Assembly: GCF_001723285.1 (NCBI RefSeq)
Contig: NZ_LPWG01000011.1
Coordinates: forward strand, 314,501 to 378,500
Reading direction: 5' to 3'
Origin: Methyloceanibacter methanicus
GTDB lineage: Bacteria > Pseudomonadota > Alphaproteobacteria > Rhizobiales > Methyloligellaceae
DNA: 64,000 bases
Shown here: in pieces, positions 53,216-63,838 of the stretch
How positions within the stretch are numbered: position 1 is the stretch's first letter
Layout: each line of letters begins with the position of its first letter
Translations under genes and position numbers: made by a program
Notes under the pieces: model-generated
What the model saw: the letters and a program-made list of their open reading frames with translations, nothing else
What the model was told of the DNA's origin: nothing
Databases searched by the model: none

Positions 53216-54907
53216 TCAGCTGCGCGCGCCCGCCAAAGCCTTGCTGGCCGTATCTCGGGCGAGATAGGTGGTTTGCGATGGGAAGGCGAACGCAGTCCCG
53301 GCCTCGCTGACGATCTCGGCAATCGCGAGGAGCAGTTCCTCCTGAATGGCAAGAAACTTCCCAGGCGCCACGTCGAGATAGGCAAAGACCTCGACCTTGA
53401 CTGACCAATCGCCGAAGCCGACCACATGCACCCGCGGAGGCGCAAGGCTCTGACTTACATTCGGATGAGAGGACAGGAACTCCCGTATGCTGTTGCACAC
53501 AGTGCGCAGTTGTTCAGTCGTTGTCTCGTACCGCAGGTCCAAGTCGTGCAAGAACAGCATTTGATCGCGCAACGCATAGTTCGTCACCTGCGTCTTGGCG
53601 AGCATTGAATTGGGGACCGACGTTACCGTGCGATCGCGTCCGCGGATCCGCGTCGACCTGAGCCCAATGTACTCGACCGTACCCTTGATACCCGCATAGT
53701 CACAGAAGTCGCCCACGCGAATAGGGCGGTCCGCGTAGAGATTGAGGCCGCCGATCAGATTCTCCAAGCTGTTCTGAGCGGCCAGCGCAACGGCGAGACC
53801 ACCCACGCCCAGACCAGCCAAGACGCCTAGGACCGGCAGCCCCAGCTGTTGGGCGCCATAGGCCGCGATGCTCGCCACCGCCAATATCCCAAGGACACGG
53901 CCAAGAAGCCTGAGAAGATTGGCGTCCAGGCTCTGGTCCGGAATCTGAGGAGACGTGATCAACCATTCCACAACAATCGAGATGAAGAGCCACGCGACCC
54001 ACGCAGCGGCCACGTAGAAGGCGATCTCCACAAAGACATCGACCATGTCGGCGAAGGTGCCGAGGACCATGATCTGCTCGGTGATCAGCAACTCGGCGCC
54101 GAAGATCCCGATCAACATGGCGACCGGCAGCAAGAGGCGGCGCAGATAGCTCCCGAGAGCGCGTGCCTCTGCCCTTGGCCTAATGATCTGTCTGAGCAGC
54201 AGCAAAGCTGCCGCCAGAACCACGAAGACGCCGATCGCGGCTATGATCTTCCAGATCGGTGTGTCGAGCACGGGCTGCTTCAACGTGCGCGGCAAGGCGC
54301 GTGTAAGATCGGGAGGAATCATCCAGCCGTGGAACTGAAGCTGCGCCTCGCGCCAGTTGGGCACTTCGGAGGGCGTCTTCAACGGGAGGTGCTTCGTCAG
54401 GTCGTAGAACTCTCCGGCCCTCGCGACCGTGTCCGGGTTGAAGAGGAATTGTCCCTTCGCCGGTCCCTCCATCACGCGGCTAAGGGTGATTTCGGTGCCG
54501 GGGATGGTCCAACTGGCCGGTGCGTCCACATCGGGAAAGTCGGCGGCATCGGGGATCGTATCGAGCGGAGGGACGTCGATGCGGCGCAAGGTATCGACGA
54601 GGAAGACGACCGCATCGCCCCCTATTTCGCGCCTTGCACTGGGTCGCACTTGACTTAGGTCGAGCGTTCTCAGGGCCTTGCGCATCAAAGATTCCGCCTC
54701 GGCCTGCGCCACTGGACCGGATTCGGAACGCAGCCTGATCGCAGCGGACTCAAGCGCCTGGGTGACGTCGAGAAATGTCCGCATTGTCGCCTGCGGGCTC
54801 GACGTGTCGATCGCAAGGAGTGGTTTGGCGGTATCCGCCCAAGCTCCGCTTACGAGAAGGGACAATGCGCTGAAAAGGGCAACCCAATGCCAGACTCTTC
54901 TAACCAA
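53216..54907 (-). CDS. MscS-family mechanosensitive channel
   Basis: A TTG at 54907 gives 563 residues and exposes a signal peptide (VRRVWHWVALFSALSLLVSG, then AWAD). A periplasmic helical domain of about 230 residues follows, then five or more membrane helices. The pore-lining helix and beta domain read GVGGLAVALAAQNSLENLIG, then RPIRVGDF, as in MscS. Such proteins open on membrane tension or act as ion-gated osmotic valves. A longer frame extends upstream to 55084, but its N-terminus has no signal sequence. The gene faces the hydrogenase cluster and stands alone. Confidence 0.88.
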   Translation of the reverse strand: MVRRVWHWVALFSALSLLVSGAWADTAKPLLAIDTSSPQATMRTFLDVTQALESAAIRLRSESGPVAQAEAESLMRKALRTLDLSQVRPSARREIGGDAVVFLVDTLRRIDVPPLDTIPDAADFPDVDAPASWTIPGTEITLSRVMEGPAKGQFLFNPDTVARAGEFYDLTKHLPLKTPSEVPNWREAQLQFHGWMIPPDLTRALPRTLKQPVLDTPIWKIIAAIGVFVVLAAALLLLRQIIRPRAEARALGSYLRRLLLPVAMLIGIFGAELLITEQIMVLGTFADMVDVFVEIAFYVAAAWVAWLFISIVVEWLITSPQIPDQSLDANLLRLLGRVLGILAVASIAAYGAQQLGLPVLGVLAGLGVGGLAVALAAQNSLENLIGGLNLYADRPIRVGDFCDYAGIKGTVEYIGLRSTRIRGRDRTVTSVPNSMLAKTQVTNYALRDQMLFLHDLDLRYETTTEQLRTVCNSIREFLSSHPNVSQSLAPPRVHVVGFGDWSVKVEVFAYLDVAPGKFLAIQEELLLAIAEIVSEAGTAFAFPSQTTYLARDTASKALAGARS

Positions 54908-55115
54908 CCTAGACTTCCCTCTATGTTCGATGTCCTGCGTGTGCGCCGGCACCGATCGGACATCTCTGATCTCGCAAGCGCGTCGTCGCGGATCGGAAGA
55001 AGCAAAGCCGCGGCAAACCCCTTGGGCGCAAAGGCCGGTTCGTCGCATGCCGAAAGAGTGCCGATACGGCCTAACAAGCATCACCGGGACAGTCCACCCG
55101 ATGACTTGGTCCGAG

Positions 55116-55147
55116 TGACGCAGGTTCGAATCCCGCCGGGGGCATCA
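55116..55147 (+). repeat. tRNA T-arm fragment
   Basis: TGACGCAGGTTCGAATCCCG followed by CCGGGGGCATCA resembles a T-arm plus 3' acceptor strand. No 5' half pairs with it upstream. It is a remnant or chance similarity, in the gap before cydD. Confidence 0.45.
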
Positions 55148-55190
55148 TTGGCCTGCCAATCGCGCGCGTTGGCGCTATACCAAAGGCGCG

Positions 55191-56878
55191 ATGGACGACA
55201 GCACGGAGCATGACGGGGCCGCGCAGCGGCGGCGGGCGCAGGACCGGATCATCACTCCCGTCCGCGGGACGTTGCGCAAAGCCTCATGGCTCTCCGTCGC
55301 GGCCGGGCTCGTCTGGCCTCTTCAGGCGGGGCTGATTGCGTGGATCGTTTCGGCTTGGGTCGCGGGCACCGGGGGCGCTTGCCGACACGCTGCCCGCGAT
55401 CGCCGGCTTTGTCGTGCTTGGGCTCGTCCGGGCGGGACTGGACCACCAAGCCGGACGTCTCCTCTTCGCGCCGCCGACCGGACGATTGCCCGCGAGCGGG
55501 AAATCCTGATCCGGCGCGAAGGCCGCAACCCGTCCGACGTGGGCTCGGCGGCCATCGCCGCCTTGGCCGTTCAGAAACTGCCCCTGCTGCAGCCCTGGAT
55601 CACGCGCTACCACGTGGCCATGACGCGCGCCGCGATCCTGCCGCTCGTGCTCGCCGCGCTCTCCTTCTACGTCTCCTGGGCCGGCGGCCTCATCCTGCTG
55701 ATTTCCGGACCGCTCATCCCGCTCTTCATGGCCCTGGTCGGCATGGCTGCGGAGGACGCCTCGCGCCAGCAGATGCGTGAAATCACGTCCATGAACGACA
55801 TGCTGATGGAGCGGCTCTCCGCCATGCTCGACATCCGCCTCCTGGGCGCGACGGCGCGGGCCGCACGCGACTTCGAAACCCGCGCGGAAAGCTTGCGCGA
55901 GAAGAGCATGGCGGTCTTGCGGGTGGCCTTCCTGTCGTCGACGGTGCTGGAGCTGTTCTCGGCCATCGGCGTTGCCATGGTGGCGGTCTTTGTCGGCTTC
56001 TCGCTGCTCGGCGAACTGAACTTCGGCACCTGGGGCACGCCGCTCACATTGCGGGAAGGGCTCTTCCTTCTGTTGATCGCGCCGGAATTCTTCCAGCCCA
56101 TGCGCGACCTCGCCACCGCCTGGCACGATAGGGCGGCCGGCTATGCCGTCGTCGCCGAACTCGACGCGCTCGATGGCGCCGAACGCGTCGCCTTTGTCGG
56201 TGCGGGCACGCGCGCCACCCCGCTCGAAGGCGCTGCGTCCGTCGGTCTGTCGGACGCGGTCGCCGCGTTGCCGGGGCGCACCATCGCCCTGCCCGACCTG
56301 CATCTCGGCGCCGGGGAATCGATCGCACTGACCGGGCCCAGCGGTGCCGGCAAGACCGCGGCGCTCTCGAGCATTGCCGGCCTCGTTCCGCTCGCCTCGG
56401 GCGGCATCGCGGTCTGCGGGCACGAGCTCAATGCCACGACAGCGGATGCTTGGCGCGCGCGGGTCTCGCTCATCCCGCAACAACCGCATTTTCCCGACGA
56501 GACCCTTGCGGCTTGGCTCGATCCGGACGGGAGCGGCCGCGACCCAGGCCCGGGGCTGGAGATCGCCGCCGCACGCGGCGTTGTCGAGCGCCTTCCGCAC
56601 GGCCTTCAAACGCGGCTGGGCGAAAGCGGCGGCGGCGTTTCGGGTGGCGAGGCGCGGCGGTTGATGATTGCACGCGCGGCGCTGGAGGAGAGCGACGTCG
56701 TTCTCGCCGACGAGCGACGGCCGATCTCGACGCGGAGACGGCGAAGCTCGTCATCGACGCGCTTTTGCAGCTCCAACGGCAGGGACGCATCCTGATTGTC
56801 TCTACCCACGATCCGGCATTGGCGTCGGCCCTGGATCGGCAGGCGAACCTCTCTTCGCGTCCACGGACACGCCCATGA
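55191..56878 (+). CDS. cydD: cysteine/glutathione ABC exporter subunit CydD (three apparent frameshifts)
   Basis: Six-helix membrane domain and nucleotide-binding domain of a type I ABC half-transporter are present but split over frames. Shifts lie at about 55378 (one extra G in a five-G run), 55470 (one G lost, LLFA to AADRTIARER) and 56715 (one C lost in LADEPTADLDAE). Corrected, the protein has Walker A GPSGAGKTAAL, the ABC signature VSGGEARRL and VSTHDPALAS. CydDC is needed to assemble cytochrome bd. Its stop overlaps the cydC start. Three compensating indels in a conserved gene point to sequence errors. Confidence 0.85.
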
Positions 56879-58541
56879 CGGCGATTGTCCGCATTTTGTG
56901 GTTCCTGCTGAGTGCCGCGCCGTGGGCGATGGCCCGGGGCGCATTGCTTTCGATTGCCGTGCTGCTCATGGGCGCCGCCCTGCTCGGGCTTTCCGGCTGG
57001 TTCATCACCGCATCCGGACTTGCCGGTATCGCCGGCATCGGCGTTGCCTTCGACTTCTTCCGCCCCTCGGCCGGCGTCCGCTTCCTGGCGCTCGGCCGGG
57101 CCGCCGCCCGTTATGGCGAACGGCTCCTCACCCATGACGCAACGCTGCGGGCGCTGGCGAAGCTGGGGTGCGCCTGCTCGAGCGGGAGGCCAGGCGCGAT
57201 GGCCGCGCGCTCATGCGGCTCCGCAGCGAGGCGGTGCTGACGCGCATCGTCGCGGATGTGGACGCGTTGGACGGGCTCGCCTTGCGCCTTCTGCTCCCGG
57301 TCATCGCGGGCCTGCTCACCCATGTGGCCGTCTTCGTCGTGCTCGGCTGGCTCGTCGGCTGGCCCGTGGCCTGGGCCATCTTCATCGGCTACGTGCCGAT
57401 TGCGGCCCTGGTCCTCTGGCGGCTCGGGCGCCGGGGCCTGGCCCCCTCGGAAGCCGCGGAAACGACGGCACAGACGCTGCGCCGCGGGTTGATCGACATG
57501 ATCCGCGACCGGGAATCGCTGATCCTGCGGGGCCGCATCGGCGCACGCGAAGAGGCCTTGTGCGAGACCGACCGCGAGCTGCGGCACGCGGCACGGCAAC
57601 TCGACGCGCACGAACGGGATGCGGGCTTCCTCCTGGTTGTGCTCGTCACCCTCATCACCGGCATGGCGCTCGCGGCCGGCGGCTGGCTGGTCACGGGCAC
57701 GGGGGAGAGCGCGGCCATCGCCGCGATCGGTGTCTTCGTCGCACTTGCGCTCGCCGAAACCGTCCTCCCCTTGCGGCGCGGCTTTGCCGAGCTTGGCCGC
57801 ATGGCCGGTGCGGCCCGGCGCATCGGCGGGTTTGCCGTCACGGCCGGAACGCCCAGGGACGCGCCCTCCAGCGCCATGCCGGACGCCGGCCCGCCTGGCG
57901 CCCCCGTCCTGACGGTCCGTACACCCGATTTCGGCTTCGCCCTGAAGCCCAGCGACGCGGTCGCGATCACGGGCCCGAGCGGCGCCGGCAAGACAACGCT
58001 CTTGCTGCAGATTGCCGGACTCGTGCAAATCGCCGGGGCTGGGGATGGCCAGCCGCATGAGGATGCGCCAGAAATCGCAGTCTTCGGACGGCCGCCTTCT
58101 GACTGGGACGAGATGGCCTTCCGGGGGCTGGTCACCATGGTGCCGCAGCGCAGCGCGCTCCTGCGCGGCACCATCCGCGAGAACCTGGCGCTGGCCGCGG
58201 ACGCGACCGACGCTGAGATGTGGGCCGCTCTGGCTGCGGCGGACCTCCACCAAACGATCGACGAACGCGGCGGGCTGGACGCGCGGCTCGGCGAAAGCGG
58301 CGCCGGCCTCTCCGGTGGACAGGCAAGACGGCTATGCCTTGCACGCGCGGTCCTGAAACGTCCCCGCCTCCTCTTGCTCGACGAGCCAACCGAAGGGCTC
58401 GACGATGAGACCTCACACCTTGTACTTTTTGGTATTCGCAGGGCACTGCCGGATACTGCTATTGTGGCCGCGCTTCATCGGGGTTCTGGGCACCCCGTGT
58501 TCGGGCAACGCTACGCCTTGAGGATTCCGCCCAGAATTTGA
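56875..58541 (+). CDS. cydC: cysteine/glutathione ABC exporter subunit CydC (one apparent frameshift)
   Basis: The N-terminus MTAIVRILWFLLSAAPWAMA and the segment ASGLAGIAGIGVAFDFFRPS are in one frame. From about 57165 the protein continues in another (VRLLEREARRDGRALMRLRS). A single lost C in CTGCGGGTG explains the shift. The nucleotide-binding domain has GPSGAGKTTLLLQ, LSGGQARRLCLARA and LLLDEPTEGLDDE. With CydD it exports thiols that support haem insertion into the bd oxidase. The cydA gene starts 110 bp downstream. Confidence 0.87.
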
Positions 58542-58650
58542 GATATGTCACAGTGTCCCTGCGACACCGTGATAGGAGCGTTCCGCACGCTGCGGCCGTA
58601 ACGTCGCGCCGCGCAAGCAGTACGTTCCGGAAACTGGGAGACCGTCTGTC

Positions 58651-60312
58651 ATGGAACTGGGTGTCGTCGAACTTTCGCGCCTGCAATTCGCGATGACAGC
58701 GATGTATCACTTCCTCTTCGTGCCGCTGACGCTCGGATTGTCGGTCATCATCGCCATCATGGAGACCGTCTATGTGATGACGGGGCGGCCGATCTGGCGG
58801 CAGATGACCAAGTTCTGGGGCACCCTGTTCGGCATCAACTTCGTTCTGGGCGTCGCGACGGGCATCACCATGGAATTCCAGTTCGGTATGAACTGGAGCT
58901 ACTACAGCCACTATGTCGGCGACATTTTCGGTGCGCCGCTCGCCGTCGAGGGCCTGATGGCCTTCTTCCTGGAGGCGACCTTTGTGGGCCTGTTCTTCTT
59001 CGGCTGGGACAAGCTCTCGAAAGTCGGCCATCTCACCGTGACGTGGATGGTGGCCCTTGGTTCGAACCTTTCCGCGCTCTGGATCCTGATCGCCAACGGC
59101 TGGATGCAGAATCCTGTCGGGTCCGTGTTCAATCCCGACACGATGCGGATGGAGATGATGTCGTTCTACGACGTGCTGTTCAATCCTGTGGCACAGGCCA
59201 AGTTCGTGCACACCGTTTCGGCGGGCTATGTCACTGCCTCGGTCTTCGTTCTTGGCGTCTCGGCCTGGTACCTGCTCAAGGACCGGCATGTGGAGCTGGC
59301 ACGCCGGTCCATTTCCGTCGCGGCTGCGTTCGGTTTGGCCTCCGCTTTGTCCGTGGTCGTCCTTGGCGATGAATCCGGATATACGGCGAGCCACACCCAG
59401 AGGATGAAGCTCGCCGCGATTGAGGCGATGTGGAAAACAGAGCCCGCCCCCGCCTCCTTCACGCTGGTCGGCTTCCCGGACCAGGAGGCCCGCGAGACGC
59501 ACTACGCCATCCACATTCCCTGGGCCATGGGCCTTCTCGCGACCCGGTCCTTGGACCAAACCATCCCCGGTATTGAAGAACTCGTCGAGGAAGCAAAGAA
59601 GCGCATCGAGAGCGGCATCGTTGCCTACGACGCACTGATGAAAATACGGACGGAGCGCGAAGCGGCACGGGCGAGCGGGACGCGGCCGACCGCGGACGTT
59701 TCCAGCCACACCGACTCCCCGGAGCTGCGCAAGGCCTTCGAAGACAATTCCGACAATCTCGGCTTCGCACTCCTCCTGAAGCGCTACGTGGACGATCCGA
59801 CCCAAGCGACGCCGGAGCAAATCGAGAAAGCCGCGAACGACACGATTCCCGGGGTTGCCCCGCTCTTCTGGACGTTCCGGATCATGGTCGGCTTCGGGTT
59901 CCTGTTCATCGCCTTCATGGCCTATTTCTTCTGGAAATCGAGCTTCGGCGGGGAGCGCTATCCGCGCTGGGCCCTGATCTTCGCCGTCTGTCTCATCCCG
60001 GCGCCCTGGATCGCAGCCGAGATGGGCTGGTTTGTCGCCGAGTACGGCCGTCAGCCCTGGACCGTCGACGGAGTGCTGCCCACTGCCCTATCCGCGAGCC
60101 AGCTCTCGGTGCAGGAGCTCTTCATCACCTTGGGCGGGTTCGTCACCTTCTATTCGATCCTCTTCATCATCGAGATGGCCTTGATGATCAAATTCATCCG
60201 GAAAGGCCCTTATCAAGACGTCGAGGAGACTGAAGCCTGGGAAGCGCAGCACGAGCGCCGTCTCGGCGCGATGGATGATAGCGGCCTCGCCGCCCCGAGC
60301 CCTGCGGAGTAA
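58651..60312 (+). CDS. cydA: cytochrome bd quinol oxidase subunit I
   Basis: The 553-residue subunit carries the haem ligands: His20 in MTAMYHFLFVPLTLG, a His in KFVHTVSAGYVTASVFVLG and a Met later in the sequence. It also has the conserved Glu pair in EGLMAFFLEATFVG. The quinol loop is long and includes AEYGRQPWTVDGVLPTALS. It oxidises quinol and reduces O2 to water without proton pumping. The linker around residues 330-390 is longer than in E. coli. It is followed five bases later by cydB. Confidence 0.96.
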   Translation: MELGVVELSRLQFAMTAMYHFLFVPLTLGLSVIIAIMETVYVMTGRPIWRQMTKFWGTLFGINFVLGVATGITMEFQFGMNWSYYSHYVGDIFGAPLAVEGLMAFFLEATFVGLFFFGWDKLSKVGHLTVTWMVALGSNLSALWILIANGWMQNPVGSVFNPDTMRMEMMSFYDVLFNPVAQAKFVHTVSAGYVTASVFVLGVSAWYLLKDRHVELARRSISVAAAFGLASALSVVVLGDESGYTASHTQRMKLAAIEAMWKTEPAPASFTLVGFPDQEARETHYAIHIPWAMGLLATRSLDQTIPGIEELVEEAKKRIESGIVAYDALMKIRTEREAARASGTRPTADVSSHTDSPELRKAFEDNSDNLGFALLLKRYVDDPTQATPEQIEKAANDTIPGVAPLFWTFRIMVGFGFLFIAFMAYFFWKSSFGGERYPRWALIFAVCLIPAPWIAAEMGWFVAEYGRQPWTVDGVLPTALSASQLSVQELFITLGGFVTFYSILFIIEMALMIKFIRKGPYQDVEETEAWEAQHERRLGAMDDSGLAAPSPAE

Positions 60313-60317
60313 GAGCC

Positions 60318-61484
60318 ATGATCCTTGCCGATTTGATCTCATATGACGTCCTGCGCGTCATTTGGTGGCTGCTTCTGGGCGTACTCCTGATCGGGTTCGC
60401 CATGACGGACGGCTTCGATATGGGCGTCGGCGCGCTTCTACCCTTCGCCGCGAAGACGGATATCGAACGCCGCATCGCCATCAACACGGTCGGGCCAGTC
60501 TGGGAGGGCAACCAGGTTTGGTTCATTCTCGGCGGCGGCGCGATCTTCGCCGCCTGGCCGCTCGTCTACGCCGTCAGCTTCTCGGGTTTCTATCTTGCGA
60601 TGTTCGCGGTGCTCGCGGCGCTCATCCTGAGACCGGTCGCGTTCAAATACCGCTCCAAGCGCGAAGGCAAGCTTTGGCGCTCGGGCTGGGACTGGGCGCT
60701 GTTCGTTGGCGGGGCGGTCCCGGCTCTCATCTTCGGGGTCGCGGTTGGCGATGTTCTCCAGGGCGTACCCTTCAGGCTGTCGCCGGAACTCGTCTCCTAC
60801 TACGAGGGCAGCTCCTTCCTGTGGAAGTTTCTTGGCCTCCTAAACCCGTTCGCGCTCCTGACGGGCGTCGTATCCCTCGCAATGCTCATGACCCATGGCG
60901 CGGCCTGGCTGGCCCTCAAGGCCGAGGACCCCGTCGCGGCGCGGGCGCGATCCATCGGATCGGTAACCGGCATCGTGGCCATCGTGGGCTACGCGCTGGC
61001 CGGCCTTTGGCTCGCCTTCGGCATGCAGGGCTATGCCATCGTGGGCGAGGTCGTGACCGACGGGCCCTCCAACCCGCTCTTTTCGGAGGTGACGCGCACA
61101 AGCACGTGGCTGATCGCCTATGCGGACCGGCCATGGATCGTGATCGCGCCGATCCTGGCGTTCCTCGGCATGATCATGACCGTGAGAGATCTGCGCGCGG
61201 ACCACGAGGTCGCGACGCTTCTGTGGTCCCAGCTCGGTATCTTCGGCACTATCTCATCCGTTGGTCTGACGATGTTTCCGTTCATCCTGCCCTCGTCGAT
61301 CGACCCCAAGTCGTCGCTGACCGCGTGGGATTCCTCGTCCTCGCACACCACGCTCTTCATCATGCTGGTGGCCACGGTCATTTTCCTGCCGATCGTCCTG
61401 GCCTACACCGCCTGGGTCTACAAGGTCCTCTGGGGCAAGGTGACCGCGGCCGAGGTCACCGGTTCTTCCGACTCCGTCTACTAG
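60318..61484 (+). CDS. cydB: cytochrome bd quinol oxidase subunit II
   Basis: The 388-residue membrane protein has the typical start VIWWLLLGVLLIGFAMTDGF and eight to nine helices. It pairs with CydA to form the oxidase core. The segment AINTVGPVWEGNQVWFILGG is conserved in CydB; here it reads IAINTVGPVWEGNQVWF. The stop is 16 bp before cydX. Confidence 0.96.
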   Translation: MILADLISYDVLRVIWWLLLGVLLIGFAMTDGFDMGVGALLPFAAKTDIERRIAINTVGPVWEGNQVWFILGGGAIFAAWPLVYAVSFSGFYLAMFAVLAALILRPVAFKYRSKREGKLWRSGWDWALFVGGAVPALIFGVAVGDVLQGVPFRLSPELVSYYEGSSFLWKFLGLLNPFALLTGVVSLAMLMTHGAAWLALKAEDPVAARARSIGSVTGIVAIVGYALAGLWLAFGMQGYAIVGEVVTDGPSNPLFSEVTRTSTWLIAYADRPWIVIAPILAFLGMIMTVRDLRADHEVATLLWSQLGIFGTISSVGLTMFPFILPSSIDPKSSLTAWDSSSSHTTLFIMLVATVIFLPIVLAYTAWVYKVLWGKVTAAEVTGSSDSVY

Positions 61485-61500
61485 GAAAGGAGCCAGACAC

Positions 61501-61635
61501 ATGTGGTACTTCGCCTGGCTACTCGGGCTCCCGCTGGCCGCGATGTTCGCTGTCGTGAACGCCATGTGGCTGGAGATGCAGCGCGACCGGATACTCGTCG
61601 AACAGCAGGGCGGCGGCGCGCGCGACGACGCCTAG
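61501..61635 (+). CDS. cydX: cytochrome bd small subunit CydX
   Basis: The 44-residue product MWYFAWLLGLPLAAMFAVVN, then AMWLEMQRDR, has the single membrane helix and the LGxxLA...N.MWxE pattern of CydX. It stabilises the haem groups of the oxidase. AGGAAAGGAGCC supplies the ribosome-binding site. It is the last gene of the cydDCABX locus. Confidence 0.93.
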   Translation: MWYFAWLLGLPLAAMFAVVNAMWLEMQRDRILVEQQGGGARDDA

Positions 61636-61822
61636 GCCATCCGGCCCGAAGAGCTCCGACAGGCGCCGGCGGCAGCCTACGGCGCCACGGCACGGCGCCG
61701 TCCACGTGTGACGGCTTGCGTCATCGTTCCAATGTCATGGACACGTTAACCTGTGCCTCGCACCGGCCCGACCCGGCCGCGGACGGTACTGGACAGCGAA
61801 GAACGCAAGGACGATGGACCTC

Positions 61823-62636
61823 ATGACCACCGAGCAAGGCACCCCCAACCCAAAGCCTGCAAGACAAGGTCTCCCTTGTCACCGGCTCGACCAGCGGCAT
61901 CGGGCTTGGCATCGCCCGGGCGCTCGCGGCTGCCGGTTCCGCGGTGGTCCTCAACGGATTTGGCGACCCCGACGAGATCGATGCGGCGCAGAACGCGATC
62001 GCCGAGGAATTCGGCGTTCCCGTCACCTATTCGGGCGCGGACATGTCCAAGCCCGCAGATATCGAGGAGATGTTCAAGCTGATCCTCGGTGAATTCGGCG
62101 CGATCGACGTCCTCGTCAACAATGCCGGCATTCAGCACGTGGAGCCCATCGAGACGTTTCCGGTCGCGAAGTGGGACGCCATCCTCGCGATCAATCTGAG
62201 TTCGGCATTCCATACCACGCGGCTCGCGCTCCCCCGGATGGTCGAGAAAGGCTGGGGCCGCATCATCAATGTCGCCTCGGCCCATGGTCTCATCGCCTCG
62301 CCCTTCAAATCCGCCTATGTGGCCGCCAAGCACGGGATGGTCGGGCTGACCAAGGTCACGGCGCTGGAAGTGGCGGAGAAGGGGATTACCTGCAACGCCA
62401 TCTGCCCGGGCTATGTCTATACGCCGCTGGTGGAGAAGCAGATCGGCGAACAGGCCGAGGCCCATGGCATCCCCCGCGAGCAGGTTATTCGCGACGTGCT
62501 CCTGGCAGGCCAGCCCAACAAGCGCTTCGCGACCGTGGAGGAATTGGGCGGCATCGCGCTGTTCCTGACCTCCGACGCGGCCACGTCCATCACCGGCACG
62601 ACGATCTCGGCTGACGGCGGCTGGACGGCGCACTGA
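61823..62636 (+). CDS. bdhA: 3-hydroxybutyrate dehydrogenase (apparent frameshift near the start)
   Basis: The short-chain dehydrogenase has VTGSTSGIGLGIA (NAD binding), NNAGIQH, and the catalytic Ser-Tyr-Lys set in INVASAHG and SAYVAAKHG. The tail NAICPGYVYTPLVEKQIGEQ is characteristic of 3-hydroxybutyrate dehydrogenase. It interconverts 3-hydroxybutyrate and acetoacetate in polyhydroxybutyrate turnover. The first ten codons are in one frame and the rest in another. One extra C in the five-C run at 61842-61846 explains it, giving MTTEQGTPTQSLQDKVSLVT. The ATG at 61823 is used; ATG 61814 is an alternative. Confidence 0.88.
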
Positions 62637-62773
62637 CCCCGGGACCCCCTTCCCGGATGGCCGTTCCCTTGCAACGCGGCGAGACAGCCTCGGGCGTGCA
62701 TGAGCCCGGCGTACTTGCGCGACAGCACTTTCTCTGCGGCACCTGGACCCGAATCTATGCTCTATTAGGGCCC

Positions 62774-63610
62774 GTGAGACTCGTAATTCTGATCCTGCAG
62801 CGCTTGGCGATCTTCAGCCTTGGCGCCGTTGGTATTTGGCTGATTGTCAACGTATTTCAATGGGTTGACGGCGAATTGCCGTCGGTCCTCGCGCTCGCTG
62901 CCACCTATGGTCTCGCCGCCTACGTCATCCTTCCCTATTTCGTGCGCATGGGCCTCATGGTCTTGCGGCACCAGCACGTCCCGCGCTTCACCATCACCGG
63001 CGACGGTCTGCCGGGCGATCCGGTCAATCTGGGGCTGATCGGTACGTTCGACGAACTGCGCGAGGCGTTCGCCAAAGTGGGCTGGCACGAGGCCGACGCG
63101 CTCACCTTGTCGAGCTCCTGGGGCATGGTCAAAGCGTTCGTTCTGAACAAGTCCTACCCCAAGGCCCCGTTTTCGACCCTTTACCTGTTCGGGCGCGGCC
63201 AGGATATCGGCTTCCAGAAGGCCATCGGCGACAGCCCGCGCAAGCGCCACCACGTGCGATTCTGGGCCAAATGCCTCACCGAAGCGGAGACCGTGGACGA
63301 CGTGTTCTGGCACGGGACACACCGGCCGGACACCCGCGAACGGGTCCTTTGGGTCGGGGCCGGCACCAAAGATACGGGCTTCTCGCTGACACGCCTCACC
63401 TTTCAGATCACCCATGCCACGGACGCCGACACCAACGCCGAGCGCGACTTCATCATGGGCGAACTCGTCCGGCACCGCGCGATCGGCGTCGTCGATTTGT
63501 ATGAAGCCGGCGAGGAGATTTCCGCCGGGACCGTGAACCACTATGTCACCGACGGCATCATCGCGGTCGCACCGCTCCTGGCGGAAGAAAGAACCCGGCG
63601 CGCGGTCTAA
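62774..63610 (+). CDS. LssY C-terminal-domain membrane protein
   Basis: I use the GTG at 62774, just before two membrane helices (LVILILQRLAIFSLGAVGIW; VLALAATYGLAAYVILPYF). An ATG at 62657 in the same frame is possible. The soluble part contains LYLFGRGQDIGFQKAIGDSP, then RKRHHVRFWAK, which is the LssY C-terminal signature. Its biochemical function is unknown; LssY-type domains occur beside secretion or phosphatase genes. It is followed by a strong terminator. Confidence 0.8.
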   Translation: MRLVILILQRLAIFSLGAVGIWLIVNVFQWVDGELPSVLALAATYGLAAYVILPYFVRMGLMVLRHQHVPRFTITGDGLPGDPVNLGLIGTFDELREAFAKVGWHEADALTLSSSWGMVKAFVLNKSYPKAPFSTLYLFGRGQDIGFQKAIGDSPRKRHHVRFWAKCLTEAETVDDVFWHGTHRPDTRERVLWVGAGTKDTGFSLTRLTFQITHATDADTNAERDFIMGELVRHRAIGVVDLYEAGEEISAGTVNHYVTDGIIAVAPLLAEERTRRAV

Positions 63611-63641
63611 ACATCCGGACGCCAGGGCGCTCAAAAAGAGA

Positions 63642-63674
63642 AAGCCCCGATCGCCTTTTGGGCGACCGGGGCTT
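63642..63674 (+). terminator. hairpin terminator after the LssY-type gene
   Basis: AAGCCCCGATCGCC pairs with GGCGACCGGGGCTT around TTTTG, with one mismatch. It lies 32 bp after the stop. Confidence 0.85.
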
Positions 63675-63838
63675 CCTGTGGACTAGACAATAGTCAGGGA
63701 AGTCCCGACTTTAGACGGGCTCCATGACAGATTTACAACAGCCGGCACGATGAGACGGGCCGCCCGCGTTGTTTCAACACGTCATTTCAATGCGTCGCCC
63801 ATCCGCTAGGATGGCTCCGGCCCAGGGAGGTGCCGACG

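Noticed and set aside
52876-53310. Intact gene downstream of the CBS proteins
   Set aside because: The frame overlaps the second CBS gene out of frame, and its recognisable part is only a porin fragment.
55191-56878. Programmed frameshifting in cydD
   Set aside because: Three shifts in both directions without slippery heptamers, in a gene not known for recoding, fit sequence error better.
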